Assembly (NCBI GenBank): GCA_023440965.1
Contig: JAEZRC010000007.1
Span: 62,001 to 126,000 of the forward strand
Reading direction: 5' to 3'
Length of the DNA stretch: 64,000 nt
Origin: Bacillota bacterium
GTDB taxonomy: Bacteria; Bacillota; Clostridia; Oscillospirales; Ruminococcaceae
Below are positions 34,019 through 43,626 of this stretch, piece by piece. Below the pieces are notes generated by a model. It ran no database searches and had not been told where the DNA came from. It saw only the letters and a program-made list of their open reading frames with translations. The translations under genes and the position numbers were made by a program. Positions within the stretch are counted from its first letter, which is position 1; the number at the start of each line of letters is the position of its first letter.

Positions 34019-36628
34019 TTGAAATTAGCTGAAGTAGATATTTCAAAAGTATCCCCGATGATGCAGCAATATATTGATATTAAAAAACAATATATGAATC
34101 ATATATTGTTTTTTAGACTTGGGGATTTCTATGAGATGTTTTTTGATGATGCGCTTATCGTTTCAAAAGAGCTCGAGCTGACCCTAACTGGTCGTGATTG
34201 CGGACTTGACGAAAGAGCACCAATGTGCGGGGTGCCTTATCACGCTTGTGAAGTATATCTGAAAAAACTGATTGACAGGGGATACAATGTCGCAATCTGT
34301 GAGCAGATAAGTGACCCAGCGTTATCAAAGGGCCTTGTAACTCGTGATATTGTAAGAATTGTTACTCCCGGTACAATTATTGAATCTAATCTTCTTGAAG
34401 ATGATTCAAATAACTATATGTGTGCGATTTATTATCAAGAGAAGGATTGCTCAATCTGCTTTGCTGATATTTCAACTGGTGAAGTTCATCTTTTCGAATA
34501 TGATTCAAAGGATTTACAGACTCGTATTATTGACGAACTTTCTCGTTTTGCTCCTGTTGAAATTCTTTTTAATGACGAATTTTTAAATCTCAGGGAGTGC
34601 ACTGCTTTTATTAAGGACAAGCTTAAAGCAAGTGTTCAGATTATTGATGATTCTGAATACGACTTTATTAGCAAAACAGATATTATATTAAAGCAATTTA
34701 ATGTAAAAAGCTTTGATGGATTAAAGCTTAATGTTGAGAGTTCTGGAATAAGAAGTGTTTCAGCATTATTTTCATATATAAGTAACACTCAAAAGGCGCT
34801 AATAGGCAGGTTTTCTGAAATCAATATTCATAAGACAGAAACGGCAATGAAATTAGGTTTTACTGCAAGGAGAAATCTTGAACTTATTGAAACAATGCGA
34901 AACAAGGAACGCAGAGGTAGTCTTTTGTGGGTTCTTGACCAGACAAAAACTTCAATGGGTAAGAGGCTTCTTAAAACTTACATTGAACAACCTTTAATTA
35001 ATCCTGCAAAAATTATAGACCGACTTGATGCTGTTGATAAGCTACTTTCAAGTCCAGTTGAGTTATCCGAACTGCAGGAAAGTTTATCGGGAGTGTATGA
35101 CCTTGAAAGATTAATGACAAGGGTAATGTTTAAAACAGCTACACCTCGTGATTTGAAATCGCTTTCTATCACAGCATTAAAACTACCTCATATAAAAGAA
35201 ATTCTTTCAAGCTTTTCATCAAAACTGCTATTATCATTAAATGATAATATTGATACACTTGATGTAATTTCAAACCTTGTTGAGAATTCTATTGTTGACG
35301 AGCCACCTGTAAATGTCAAGGATGGTGGAGTAATCAAAGATGGCTTTAATGAAGAACTTGACAAGCTTCGTTTGATAATTTCCGGCGGTAAGGGAATTAT
35401 TGATGAGATTGAACAGCGAGAAAAAGAAATAACAGGAATAAAGAACTTAAAGATTGGTTATAACAGGGTATTTGGTTATTATATTGAAGTAACAAAATCA
35501 AATTTTGACCTTATACCTGAAAATTATATTAGAAAACAAACTCTTGCAAACTGCGAAAGATTCATTACAGAAGAGCTTAAAAATGCTGAAAATACCATTC
35601 TGGGTGCAAATGATAAGATAATTTCACTTGAATCTGATATTTTTGTTGAAGTGCGTGATTTTATTGCAACTCAGCTTATTAAAGTGCAAGAAACTGCCTC
35701 GGCAATAGCCACTGTTGACGTTCTTGCTTCTTTTGCTGTTACAGCAATGAAGAATGGGTATACAAAGCCTGAAATTGCAATTGATGGAATAATTGACATC
35801 AAGAACGGACGACATCCTGTTGTTGAACTTATGCAGAAGGATGAAATGTTTGTCCCTAATGATGCTTACCTTGATTTAACAGATAATAAGATGATGATTA
35901 TCACTGGTCCTAACATGTCAGGTAAGTCGACATTTATGCGACAGGTTGCGTTGATAACTTTAATGGCGCAGATGGGTTCATTTGTTCCTTGCGATTACGC
36001 AAAAATATCGATTGTTGATCAGATTTTTACAAGAGTCGGTGCTTCTGATGACCTGACAGCTGGTCAATCAACATTTATGGTTGAGATGAGCGAGGTTGCT
36101 GAAATAGTAAAAAATGCAACAAAGCATAGCCTTGTTATTCTTGATGAAGTCGGGAGAGGTACATCTACTTTTGATGGAATAAGTATAGCAAGAGCAGTGT
36201 CAGAACATATTGCTACATCGAAACAGCTTGGATGCAAAACATTGTTTGCGACCCACTATCACGAACTTATTGAGCTTGAAAATGAATTACCAGGTGTTAA
36301 GAATTACAGCGTTGCTGTTTCAAAACGTGGTGAAGAAATAAAGTTCTTAAGAAAAATTGTTCGTGGTGGCGTTGACGACAGTTATGGTATTGAGGTTGCA
36401 AAGCTTGCGGGAATACCAAGTAAGATTATTTCAAGAGCAAGGGAGCTATTAAGTGACCTTGAAGTTGATAACGAAAAGAAGATTGCTTCTGCAAATGCGG
36501 CAAGTCAGATTTCTTTTGAAACAATCGGCGAGAATATCTTATCCGACAAATTAAGAAAGACAAATATTGATGAACTCAGTGATGAGGATCTAAGATATTT
36601 TGTCAAGGATTTATTGAAATACATATAA
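34019..36628 (+). CDS. mutS: DNA mismatch repair protein MutS
   Basis: The 869-residue MutS has the mismatch-reading motif FFRLGDFYEMFFDDA (about 31-45). The core, lever and clamp domains follow, then an ATPase domain with Walker A TGPNMSGKSTFMRQ and LVILDEVGRGTSTFDG. A C-terminal helix-turn-helix and tail end it. The start is a TTG (34019) nine bases after AGGAG; no nearer ATG has a ribosome site. It precedes mutL by 12 bases. Confidence 0.96.
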   Translation: MKLAEVDISKVSPMMQQYIDIKKQYMNHILFFRLGDFYEMFFDDALIVSKELELTLTGRDCGLDERAPMCGVPYHACEVYLKKLIDRGYNVAICEQISDPALSKGLVTRDIVRIVTPGTIIESNLLEDDSNNYMCAIYYQEKDCSICFADISTGEVHLFEYDSKDLQTRIIDELSRFAPVEILFNDEFLNLRECTAFIKDKLKASVQIIDDSEYDFISKTDIILKQFNVKSFDGLKLNVESSGIRSVSALFSYISNTQKALIGRFSEINIHKTETAMKLGFTARRNLELIETMRNKERRGSLLWVLDQTKTSMGKRLLKTYIEQPLINPAKIIDRLDAVDKLLSSPVELSELQESLSGVYDLERLMTRVMFKTATPRDLKSLSITALKLPHIKEILSSFSSKLLLSLNDNIDTLDVISNLVENSIVDEPPVNVKDGGVIKDGFNEELDKLRLIISGGKGIIDEIEQREKEITGIKNLKIGYNRVFGYYIEVTKSNFDLIPENYIRKQTLANCERFITEELKNAENTILGANDKIISLESDIFVEVRDFIATQLIKVQETASAIATVDVLASFAVTAMKNGYTKPEIAIDGIIDIKNGRHPVVELMQKDEMFVPNDAYLDLTDNKMMIITGPNMSGKSTFMRQVALITLMAQMGSFVPCDYAKISIVDQIFTRVGASDDLTAGQSTFMVEMSEVAEIVKNATKHSLVILDEVGRGTSTFDGISIARAVSEHIATSKQLGCKTLFATHYHELIELENELPGVKNYSVAVSKRGEEIKFLRKIVRGGVDDSYGIEVAKLAGIPSKIISRARELLSDLEVDNEKKIASANAASQISFETIGENILSDKLRKTNIDELSDEDLRYFVKDLLKYI

Positions 36629-36640
36629 AGGTTGATGGTT

Positions 36641-38572
36641 ATGAACAGAATTAATGTGCTTTCTAAAGAAATATCGGAGCTTATTGCTGCTGGTGAAGTC
36701 ATTGAAAGACCTTGTTCTGTCATAAAAGAGGTTTTAGAGAATTCCATTGACTCTGGTGCAAACATTATTACTGTTGAAATTAAAAACGGTGGCATTTCTT
36801 ATATGAGAGTTACTGACAATGGCTGTGGAATATCTAAAAATGATATTCCCTTAGCTTTTTTGCGTCACGCAACAAGTAAAATTAAATTGAAAGCTGACCT
36901 TGAAAGCATTTTAACTTTAGGTTTCAGAGGCGAGGCACTTGCGTCAATTTCTGCAGTTTCAAAAGTTGATGTAATAACTAAACGCCTTGAAGAAGAATAT
37001 GGAACACATTACACAATAGAAGGCTCAGAAGAAAAACATCTTGAAAAAAGCGGTTGTCCTGACGGAACAACAATTATAATCCGGGATTTATTTTATAATG
37101 TTCCAGCCCGTTTGAAGTTTTTAAAAAAAGCTGTATCTGAAGGCAATGCTATAGCCTCGGTTGTCAATAAAATTGCTTTGTCGCATCCTGAGATTTCTTT
37201 TAAATTTATAAGGGATAATAAACAGGAGCTTATAACACCAGGTGATGGCAAGCTCTATTCGACAATTTATAGTGTTTTCGGTAAGGATTTTGCTAAATCG
37301 TTAATACCTGTTAATTTTGACTATAATAACATTAAGGTAAGTGGATACACAGTAAAGCCGTTACTTTCACGTTCAAACCGTTCTTTCCAGAACTTTTTTA
37401 TTAATAACAGATATGTAAAGTCTGTTACCTGTACAGTATCATTAGAAGAAGCATACAGAAATTCAATTATGACAGGAAAGTTCCCTTGTTGTGTACTAAA
37501 TCTTGAGATAGCTCCAAATATAGTTGATGTTAATGTTCATCCTGCAAAAATAGAAGTTCGGTTTTCTGACGAAAAACTGGTTTTTGATGCTGTGTATTTT
37601 GCTGTTAAAAATGCACTTCTTGAAAATGATACTCCAACAGAATTAAAAATAAATAGTCAGCCTAACTTCACAAAATCAGAGCTTTATGATGTAAAACCTG
37701 TTGAGAATGAAAAACCACAGCAGCTGCAGATGAATCTAAATAACGTTTCTTTCAATAGTAAGCAGGAAGAGTATCTTCCTAAAAAGGAAAATGATTTTGT
37801 TTCTGAACAAAAGACTATACCTACTGAAAGCATTGTTGAAAATAAAAAAGTGATCGAAATAAAACAAATTGAAACTTTAGAAAACACTAAACCACCAGTT
37901 ATAAAAGAAGATTTATCTTATTTTAAATACATAAATAATAATGCTTTTATAAAAAAAGAAGAACCTGTTTATAATTGTATTGAAGAAGAACAGGTGAAAG
38001 AGCATGTAATTAATATTATCGGTGAGGCTTTTACAACATACATTATTGCACAGATTGACGATGAGTTGTTGCTTATTGATAAGCACGCAGCTCATGAAAG
38101 ATATATCTTTGAGAAAATTAAGAATGATAATTCAATGCTGAATACGCAGTTGCTTTTAGAGCCAGTGGAAGTTCTTTTAAGCTTTGAAGAGTATGATGCA
38201 CTTATTACAAATAAAGATAAGATAAACAGTCTTGGCTTTTCCTTCACAGAAGCTGATGGTTCAAAGATTATTGTTGAGGGTATTCCAACAGTATTAAATA
38301 ATACAGATATCAGTGATTTAATACCAGAACTTGCAGTTAATCTTATTGTGCAGAAAAAGAATCCATCTAACAATATATTCGATGAGCTTTATCATTCGAT
38401 TGCCTGCAAATCGGCAATTAAAGCTAACGATAAATCAGATGAAATGGAATTGCTATCTCTTGTTAAAAAGATATATAATGATAATAATATTAAGTATTGT
38501 CCACACGGAAGGCCGGTACTTATAAAACTAACAAAAAAAGAAATCGAAAAGCAATTTAAAAGAGTCTTATAA
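36641..38572 (+). CDS. mutL: DNA mismatch repair protein MutL (endonuclease type)
   Basis: The 643-residue GHKL ATPase has the N-terminal motifs ENSIDSGAN, TDNGCGI and GFRGEALASI, then a long low-complexity linker (about 340-450). The C-terminal dimerisation and nuclease domain contains DKHAAHERYIFE, the DQHA(x2)E(x4)E metal site with Lys for Gln, and CPHGRPVL. It is the nicking enzyme in bacteria without MutH. ATG 36641 is preferred; an upstream TTG at 36632 lies too close to AAGG. Confidence 0.95.
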   Translation: MNRINVLSKEISELIAAGEVIERPCSVIKEVLENSIDSGANIITVEIKNGGISYMRVTDNGCGISKNDIPLAFLRHATSKIKLKADLESILTLGFRGEALASISAVSKVDVITKRLEEEYGTHYTIEGSEEKHLEKSGCPDGTTIIIRDLFYNVPARLKFLKKAVSEGNAIASVVNKIALSHPEISFKFIRDNKQELITPGDGKLYSTIYSVFGKDFAKSLIPVNFDYNNIKVSGYTVKPLLSRSNRSFQNFFINNRYVKSVTCTVSLEEAYRNSIMTGKFPCCVLNLEIAPNIVDVNVHPAKIEVRFSDEKLVFDAVYFAVKNALLENDTPTELKINSQPNFTKSELYDVKPVENEKPQQLQMNLNNVSFNSKQEEYLPKKENDFVSEQKTIPTESIVENKKVIEIKQIETLENTKPPVIKEDLSYFKYINNNAFIKKEEPVYNCIEEEQVKEHVINIIGEAFTTYIIAQIDDELLLIDKHAAHERYIFEKIKNDNSMLNTQLLLEPVEVLLSFEEYDALITNKDKINSLGFSFTEADGSKIIVEGIPTVLNNTDISDLIPELAVNLIVQKKNPSNNIFDELYHSIACKSAIKANDKSDEMELLSLVKKIYNDNNIKYCPHGRPVLIKLTKKEIEKQFKRVL

Positions 38573-38584
38573 ATGGGGAATGTT

Positions 38585-39526
38585 ATGAAAACACCATTAA
38601 TTGTTGTTGTTGGACCGACTGCATCGGGAAAAACTTCTTTATCAATCGAAATAGCAAAAAAAACCAATGGTGAGATTATTTCAGCTGATTCAATGCAGAT
38701 TTATAAGGGTATGGATATTGCCACAGCAAAGCCAACTTTTAAAGAAATTCAGGGAATCCCACATTATCTTATCGGCTTTTTAAATTCTGATGAAAGCTTT
38801 AGTGTTGCTAATTATGTCGTGTTGGCAAAAGAGAAAATTGAAGAAATACATTCCCGTGGTAAGATACCGATAATTGTTGGTGGAACTGGGTTATATATTA
38901 ATTCATTAATTGACAATATAAAGTTTGACGATACTTCTTCAGATATGAAAATTAGAGAAAGATTACTTAAAGAAGCTAATGAAAAAGGGAACAGATATCT
39001 TCTCGACAAACTTTATGAAATAGATCCTGAAACTGCCAAAGAGTTACATGAAAATAATCTTACAAGAATAATTCGTGCTATAGAGGTATATGAGTTAACT
39101 GGTGAAAAAATCAGTACTCAGAAAATCAAGAGCCGAATGGAGGAAAGTCCATATAATCCTTGCATTATCGGACTTGATTGTAAGGATAGGCAAAAGCTTT
39201 ATGATAGAATTAATGTTAGAGTGGACAAAATGGTTGAAATGGGACTTGTTGAGGAAGCTAAAGAGGTCTTTCATAACAAAACCCTTAGTACTGCCTGTCA
39301 GGCAATAGGGTATAAGGAGCTTATTCCATACTTTAATGATGAAGATACTCTGGAGCATTGTTTAGATATTTTAAAGCAACAGACAAGGCGATATGCAAAA
39401 CGACAGCTAACATGGTTCAGACGAGATAAAAGAATTAATTGGATTTATGTTGATGAAGATAATTTCATAGAGGAAAAAATAATAAATAAAGCTGTAAAAA
39501 TAATAGAATTATCACAAATACTGTGA
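38585..39526 (+). CDS. miaA: tRNA dimethylallyltransferase
   Basis: The 313-residue enzyme transfers dimethylallyl to A37 of UNN-decoding tRNAs. Its P-loop is GPTASGKTSL (about 9-18), and SADSMQIYKGMDIATAKP is the substrate site. GGTGLYI and the C-terminal RRYAKRQLTWFRRD are diagnostic. The ATG at 38585 has GGGG upstream; an ATG 12 bases earlier begins right at the mutL stop and lacks a ribosome site. The mutS-mutL-miaA-hfq order is widely kept in bacteria. Confidence 0.96.
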   Translation: MKTPLIVVVGPTASGKTSLSIEIAKKTNGEIISADSMQIYKGMDIATAKPTFKEIQGIPHYLIGFLNSDESFSVANYVVLAKEKIEEIHSRGKIPIIVGGTGLYINSLIDNIKFDDTSSDMKIRERLLKEANEKGNRYLLDKLYEIDPETAKELHENNLTRIIRAIEVYELTGEKISTQKIKSRMEESPYNPCIIGLDCKDRQKLYDRINVRVDKMVEMGLVEEAKEVFHNKTLSTACQAIGYKELIPYFNDEDTLEHCLDILKQQTRRYAKRQLTWFRRDKRINWIYVDEDNFIEEKIINKAVKIIELSQIL

Positions 39527-39532
39527 TATAAT
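39524..39532 (+). promoter_or_regulatory. Extended -10 promoter of hfq
   Basis: TGATATAAT (39524-39532) at the very end of miaA forms an extended -10 element 30 bases before the hfq ATG. The same TGATATAAT string precedes tcdA and phoH. Confidence 0.5.
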
Positions 39533-39561
39533 AATATTATTATTTGAAAGGTGGAATCAGT

Positions 39562-39801
39562 ATGACCAAAGGTATGAATTTGCAGGACGTTTTCTTAAAT
39601 CAGGCAAGAAAAGACCATATTGCAGTGACAATTTACCTCACGAATGGTTTCCAGTTCAAGGGCATGGTAAAAGGCTTTGATAATTACACAGTAATACTCG
39701 ACTGCGAAGGAAAGCAGAATCTTGTTTATAAACATGCGATTTCCACCATCATTCCAGCAAGAGCAATAAATATTCTTGACAGCAATGACAATTCATTATA
39801 A
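39562..39801 (+). CDS. hfq: RNA chaperone Hfq
   Basis: The 79-residue Sm-like protein has [20 protein letters not shown] (start of the fold), [14 protein letters not shown] (Sm1) and [10 protein letters not shown] (Sm2; the usual YKHAIST). It forms a hexameric ring that binds small RNAs and mRNA. Length matches short Firmicute Hfq without a long C-terminal tail. ATG 39562 follows AAAGGTGG. Confidence 0.96.
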   Translation: MTKGMNLQDVFLNQARKDHIAVTIYLTNGFQFKGMVKGFDNYTVILDCEGKQNLVYKHAISTIIPARAINILDSNDNSL

Positions 39802-39810
39802 GAGGTCTTT

Positions 39811-41022
39811 ATGAATTCTTTGACAATTAAACTGACAGCCTTTGCAATTTCACTTTTTATTGTTATAATGGTTGCCAGCCAGTTATGTAATGTATTTTCT
39901 GATAAAGAAAAATATGAGCAGGCAGTTTTATACACAGTAAATGACTCTTTAAGTTTCGAAGGTATTTGCGTCAGAAACGAAAAGGTTATTCCTTTTGATG
40001 GAAAGGGAGTCCTTAATTATCCTAATTCAGATGGAAGTAAAATTGCTAAAAATTCTGTAGTAGCTCAGGTTTATTCTGATTCTTCACAGGTAGCCTCTCT
40101 TAATGAGATTGAAAAGCTAAAAGAAGAGCTTAGCCTTATATCAAGATCAATTAATACGGGTACTGTTTCTGCAGCACAGCCAGAATTTATTTCAAAACAG
40201 ATTGATGAAAAGTATCTGCTTCTTCAGAATTATATTGAGAATAATGATATCGACAAAATTGCAAGTACAAAAAAAGAAATTTTAGTTCTCATGAATATAT
40301 ATTCTGTCGCAACTAATGCGGAAAATGGAAGTTCATTTATAAAACGTCAGCAGGAGATAAATGCTAAAATAACTGAACTGAACAGTAAGCTTGGACAACC
40401 TATTTCAACAATTACTACTGAAAATTCAGGATATTTTGTTAATTACACAGACGGATATGAATCCAAGCTTAATTTTGAAACTATTAAGTCAATTACTCCA
40501 GAAGAAATAAAGAAAATATTATCTAGAAGCATCCAGAAAAGCTCTGATTCAGTTGGTAAAATTATTGATGATTATAAATGGAAAATAGTCGGTGTAGTAA
40601 GTTCAGAAAATAATTACATAGAAAAAAAGACAATAAGTATTAAAATAAATGGTATGGCAGAAAATATACCGGCTCATGTTGAAAGTATGACTTCATGCGG
40701 GAATGGGAAATACAAAATAATAATGTCATGTGATTATCTTAATTATGAGCTTGTTCAGGATAGAATAAGACATATTGATATTATTTTCAATGAATATTCA
40801 GGTGTGAAAATTCCTAGAAATGCAATTAACTTTAATAAATCTGGTGAGCGTGGGGTTTACGTTTCTTACGGTCAAAAAATAATATTCAAAAAATTAGATA
40901 TAATTTATGAAGGTGATGATTATGTTTTATCACGGAACACATCAGAATCTGATTATGTATTAATACATGACAAGATTGTTTTTGAGGAGGATAAGGCTCT
41001 TGGAACAAATTCAACCCAATAA
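39811..41022 (+). CDS. HlyD/membrane-fusion-like protein of unknown role
   Basis: The 403-residue protein has one N-terminal membrane helix (about 8-27) and an extracytoplasmic part. A split lipoyl-like/barrel region (KVIPFDGKGVLNY, AKNSVVAQVYSD) is followed by a helical hairpin (about 85-190). A second barrel region (TENSGYFVNYTDGYE, WKIVGVVSSEN) ends the protein. This layout is that of membrane-fusion (HlyD-like) proteins, but no exporter gene is nearby. It sits directly before yggS-sepF, suggesting an envelope or division role. Its 3' end overlaps yggS. The function is not known. Confidence 0.7.
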   Translation: MNSLTIKLTAFAISLFIVIMVASQLCNVFSDKEKYEQAVLYTVNDSLSFEGICVRNEKVIPFDGKGVLNYPNSDGSKIAKNSVVAQVYSDSSQVASLNEIEKLKEELSLISRSINTGTVSAAQPEFISKQIDEKYLLLQNYIENNDIDKIASTKKEILVLMNIYSVATNAENGSSFIKRQQEINAKITELNSKLGQPISTITTENSGYFVNYTDGYESKLNFETIKSITPEEIKKILSRSIQKSSDSVGKIIDDYKWKIVGVVSSENNYIEKKTISIKINGMAENIPAHVESMTSCGNGKYKIIMSCDYLNYELVQDRIRHIDIIFNEYSGVKIPRNAINFNKSGERGVYVSYGQKIIFKKLDIIYEGDDYVLSRNTSESDYVLIHDKIVFEEDKALGTNSTQ

Positions 41023-41710
41023 TTCAAATAAATATTTGTATGTAGTTGAAAATTATCACAATATTTGTTATAATGTTAATCAGTTAAAATCTAAATATCA
41101 TTCTGACAATGATATTATTCAGATTATGGCTGTTACAAAAACTGTTGAGCCAGAAATAATTAACGTTGCTATTCAAAACGGGATTAATTTATTAGGTGAA
41201 AACCGCGTTCAGGAATTTTTGTCAAAAAAGGATTCTTACGATAAAAAAGCAGCTGTTCATTTTATTGGCCATTTACAGACAAATAAGGTTAAATATATTA
41301 TCAATGATGTTTCAATGATTGAGTCTGTTGACAGCTTCAAGCTTGCAAGTGAAATTGATAAGCATGCACGACAGAATAATCTGACGATGGATGTACTAAT
41401 TGAAGTAAACGTCGGTAATGAAATTTCAAAATCCGGTGTTGAGTTTAGTGAAGTTAATTCTTTATTAGATGAAATTTCACAACTTCAGAACGTAAAAGTA
41501 AAAGGATTGATGGCAATTCCACCTGTAAATTCTCCTGAAAGCCTTTATGAAAAAATGCAGAAGCTTTTTGTTGATATCAGGAGTAAGAAATCTGAAAATA
41601 TTAATATGACATTTTTGTCGATGGGAATGACTAATGATTATCCTTTAGCTATAAAATATGGTTCTAATATTGTCAGGATAGGAACTGGGTTATTTGGAAA
41701 ACGAAAATAA
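41000..41710 (+). CDS. YggS family pyridoxal-phosphate homeostasis protein
   Basis: The 236-residue TIM-barrel protein binds PLP. The lysine segment IMAVTKTVEP (PLP Lys), LGENRVQEFLSK, HFIGHLQTNKVKYI and the late SMGMTNDYPLAIKYGSNIVRIGTG-type ending identify the YggS/PROSC family. It buffers PLP rather than catalysing a known reaction. The probable start is TTG at 41000, nine bases after GGAGG and within the end of the HlyD-like gene; an ATG at 40967 lacks a site. The yggS(ylmE)-sepF-ylmH-divIVA order is classic Firmicute. Confidence 0.9.
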   Translation: MEQIQPNNSNKYLYVVENYHNICYNVNQLKSKYHSDNDIIQIMAVTKTVEPEIINVAIQNGINLLGENRVQEFLSKKDSYDKKAAVHFIGHLQTNKVKYIINDVSMIESVDSFKLASEIDKHARQNNLTMDVLIEVNVGNEISKSGVEFSEVNSLLDEISQLQNVKVKGLMAIPPVNSPESLYEKMQKLFVDIRSKKSENINMTFLSMGMTNDYPLAIKYGSNIVRIGTGLFGKRK

Positions 41711-41724
41711 TTGGAGGTATTAAC

Positions 41725-42138
41725 ATGGGTGTAGTTCAGAGTTTTAAAAATTTCTTTATGTCAAATGACGAAGAAGATTATGATGATGATTTTGATGAGG
41801 TAGAAGAAGAAGCTCCTGTATTTGAAAAGAAGAACAGAGAAGTTAAAATAAATACTTCAACTACTCTTCAGATAGTATTGGCTCGTCCTACTGATTTTTC
41901 AGAAGTAAAATCTATTGGTGATGACCTTAATGCTTCTAAAACTGTATTGCTTAACCTTGAAACAGTCAAGAATGAAGACGCAAAGAGAATATTAGACTTT
42001 CTTTCCGGTGTTGCATATGCAAACGGTGCTGATATAAAGATGATGGCACAGAAGACATTTGCAATTATGCCTAGAAATGTTGGTTTTTCAGGAGTTGATC
42101 TTATGGGTGAACTTGAGAATAGTGGCTATACTCTTTAA
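41725..42138 (+). CDS. sepF: Cell division protein SepF
   Basis: The 137-residue protein has an N-terminal membrane-binding amphipathic segment (MGVVQSFKNFFMS) and a highly acidic linker (about 15-33). The DUF552 ring-forming domain follows (LQIVLARPTDFSEVKSIGDD, ILDFLSGVAYANGADI). SepF tethers FtsZ to the membrane. Its stop overlaps ylmH as TAATG. ylmG, which often follows sepF, is missing. Confidence 0.95.
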   Translation: MGVVQSFKNFFMSNDEEDYDDDFDEVEEEAPVFEKKNREVKINTSTTLQIVLARPTDFSEVKSIGDDLNASKTVLLNLETVKNEDAKRILDFLSGVAYANGADIKMMAQKTFAIMPRNVGFSGVDLMGELENSGYTL

Positions 42139-42926
42139 TGTTATTTATTGATACCGATTATTTTAAAAGTCTGTCAGATGATGATAAGCTATTGTCAAGG
42201 CGTGTACTTGACTGGATTGAATTGTCTGAAAATAAATATACCGTTAAGTATTCAACTTTTCTTGATAATCATCAATTGGAAGTTTGTAAAAGTATACTAT
42301 CCTATATGAATTTTAATAATTATTCATTCTATGGTGGATATGAAAATGCTTTAAGAGTTATTCTTGGCATCTTTCCGCCTTATAGTGATTTTGCAACTAA
42401 TGCAGACTTTCCTATTAAGCCTGTATTGTTTTCATACAGGACTGAAGATAATTTATCTCACAGAGATTTTCTTGGCGCATTAATGGGGCTACAGATTAGA
42501 AGAAATATGATAGGTGATATTCTTGTCAATAATGATAAATGTCTAATCTTTCTTATTGAATCTGTTTATAATTTTGTTATTAACAATGTTAGAAAAATTG
42601 GTTCTGCTGGAGTAAAAATATCTGATGATATCAGTTCTTTTGATTTTAGTATAAAATACAGCTTTAATCATATTAACAGAACAGTATCTTCTTTAAGACT
42701 TGATTGTATTATTAGTCTTGTTACAAAACTTAGCAGAGAAAAATCATCAGCTTTAATTAGATCGGGCAATGTTAAGGTAAATTATGTTGATATAAATAAT
42801 ACAAGTTATATTATGAAAGAAAATGATATTTTTTCAGCAAGAGGTTACGGAAAATTTATATTTACATCTATGACTGGAATGTCAAAAAAGAATAGATATT
42901 GTATAGAAATAGATAAATTTGTATAG
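42138..42926 (+). CDS. ylmH: S4-domain RNA-binding protein YlmH
   Basis: The 262-residue protein has an N-terminal domain with GIFPPYSDF (about 79) and SHRDFLGALMGLQIRRNMIGD. The C-terminal S4 domain (RLDCIISLVTKLSREKSSALI) ends in ARGYGKFIF. This layout is YlmH, a ribosome-associated protein linked to stalled-ribosome rescue in Bacillus. It lies between sepF and divIVA as in other Firmicutes. Confidence 0.92.
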   Translation: MLFIDTDYFKSLSDDDKLLSRRVLDWIELSENKYTVKYSTFLDNHQLEVCKSILSYMNFNNYSFYGGYENALRVILGIFPPYSDFATNADFPIKPVLFSYRTEDNLSHRDFLGALMGLQIRRNMIGDILVNNDKCLIFLIESVYNFVINNVRKIGSAGVKISDDISSFDFSIKYSFNHINRTVSSLRLDCIISLVTKLSREKSSALIRSGNVKVNYVDINNTSYIMKENDIFSARGYGKFIFTSMTGMSKKNRYCIEIDKFV

Positions 42927-42936
42927 GGGGATTATT

Positions 42937-43605
42937 ATGATAAGTCCAAAGGAAATAAGCGAAAAGAGATTTGAAAAAGCTGCACGTGGATACAGAATTG
43001 ATGAAGTAGACACATTCCTTAAAGAAGTTGCTTTTTCTGTTGCTAAAATTATAAAGTCATATGACGAAAGTGAAGCTAAAATTCATAAGCTAGTTGATAA
43101 AGTTAATGAGTATCGTGATGATGAGGATGCAATTAAGGTTGCTATTCTTGGAGCTCAGAAGCAGGGCCGTCAGATTATTGTTGATGCTGAAATGGAAGCT
43201 GAAAGAATTGTTGCAGAAGCAAAAGGCAAGTCTGATAAATTGCTTGAAAATATTCAGGATTCATACATCGATGAGCAAAATAAGCTTGAGAACCTCAAAA
43301 AGGAAGTTACTGCTTTTAAAGCTCAGCTTACAGAGTTATATAACAGACAGTTACATCTTATTATGGAAATTCCTGAATTTGATGAAGAAACACCCGAGGA
43401 GTCAACTGAACAGGCTAAAGAACCTGATGATGAATTTAATCTTGACATTGACTTTGATGTTAATGAGCCTTTATCAGAAAATATAGAAAATTCTGATGAA
43501 GAACCATTGCTATCAGCTAATGCAATTCCTGATTTCAAAGATGATAATTATACAAGTCCGATAAAGTTCGGTGATTTAAGATTTGGTAATAACCAGATTA
43601 AGTAA
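42937..43605 (+). CDS. divIVA: DivIVA domain protein
   Basis: The 222-residue protein has an N-terminal curvature-binding DivIVA segment (ISPKEISEKRFEKAARGYRI, DEVDTFLKEV). Coiled coils follow (about 30-140), then a long acidic tail (about 145-205). It marks negatively curved membrane at poles and septa. ATG 42937 follows GGGGG. It lies 21 bases before ileS. Confidence 0.92.
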   Translation: MISPKEISEKRFEKAARGYRIDEVDTFLKEVAFSVAKIIKSYDESEAKIHKLVDKVNEYRDDEDAIKVAILGAQKQGRQIIVDAEMEAERIVAEAKGKSDKLLENIQDSYIDEQNKLENLKKEVTAFKAQLTELYNRQLHLIMEIPEFDEETPEESTEQAKEPDDEFNLDIDFDVNEPLSENIENSDEEPLLSANAIPDFKDDNYTSPIKFGDLRFGNNQIK

Positions 43606-43626
43606 AATTAGCAAGGAGAATTTTAA

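Noticed and set aside
43606..43626. T-box for ileS
   Set aside because: Only 21 bases separate divIVA and ileS, so there is no room for a leader.
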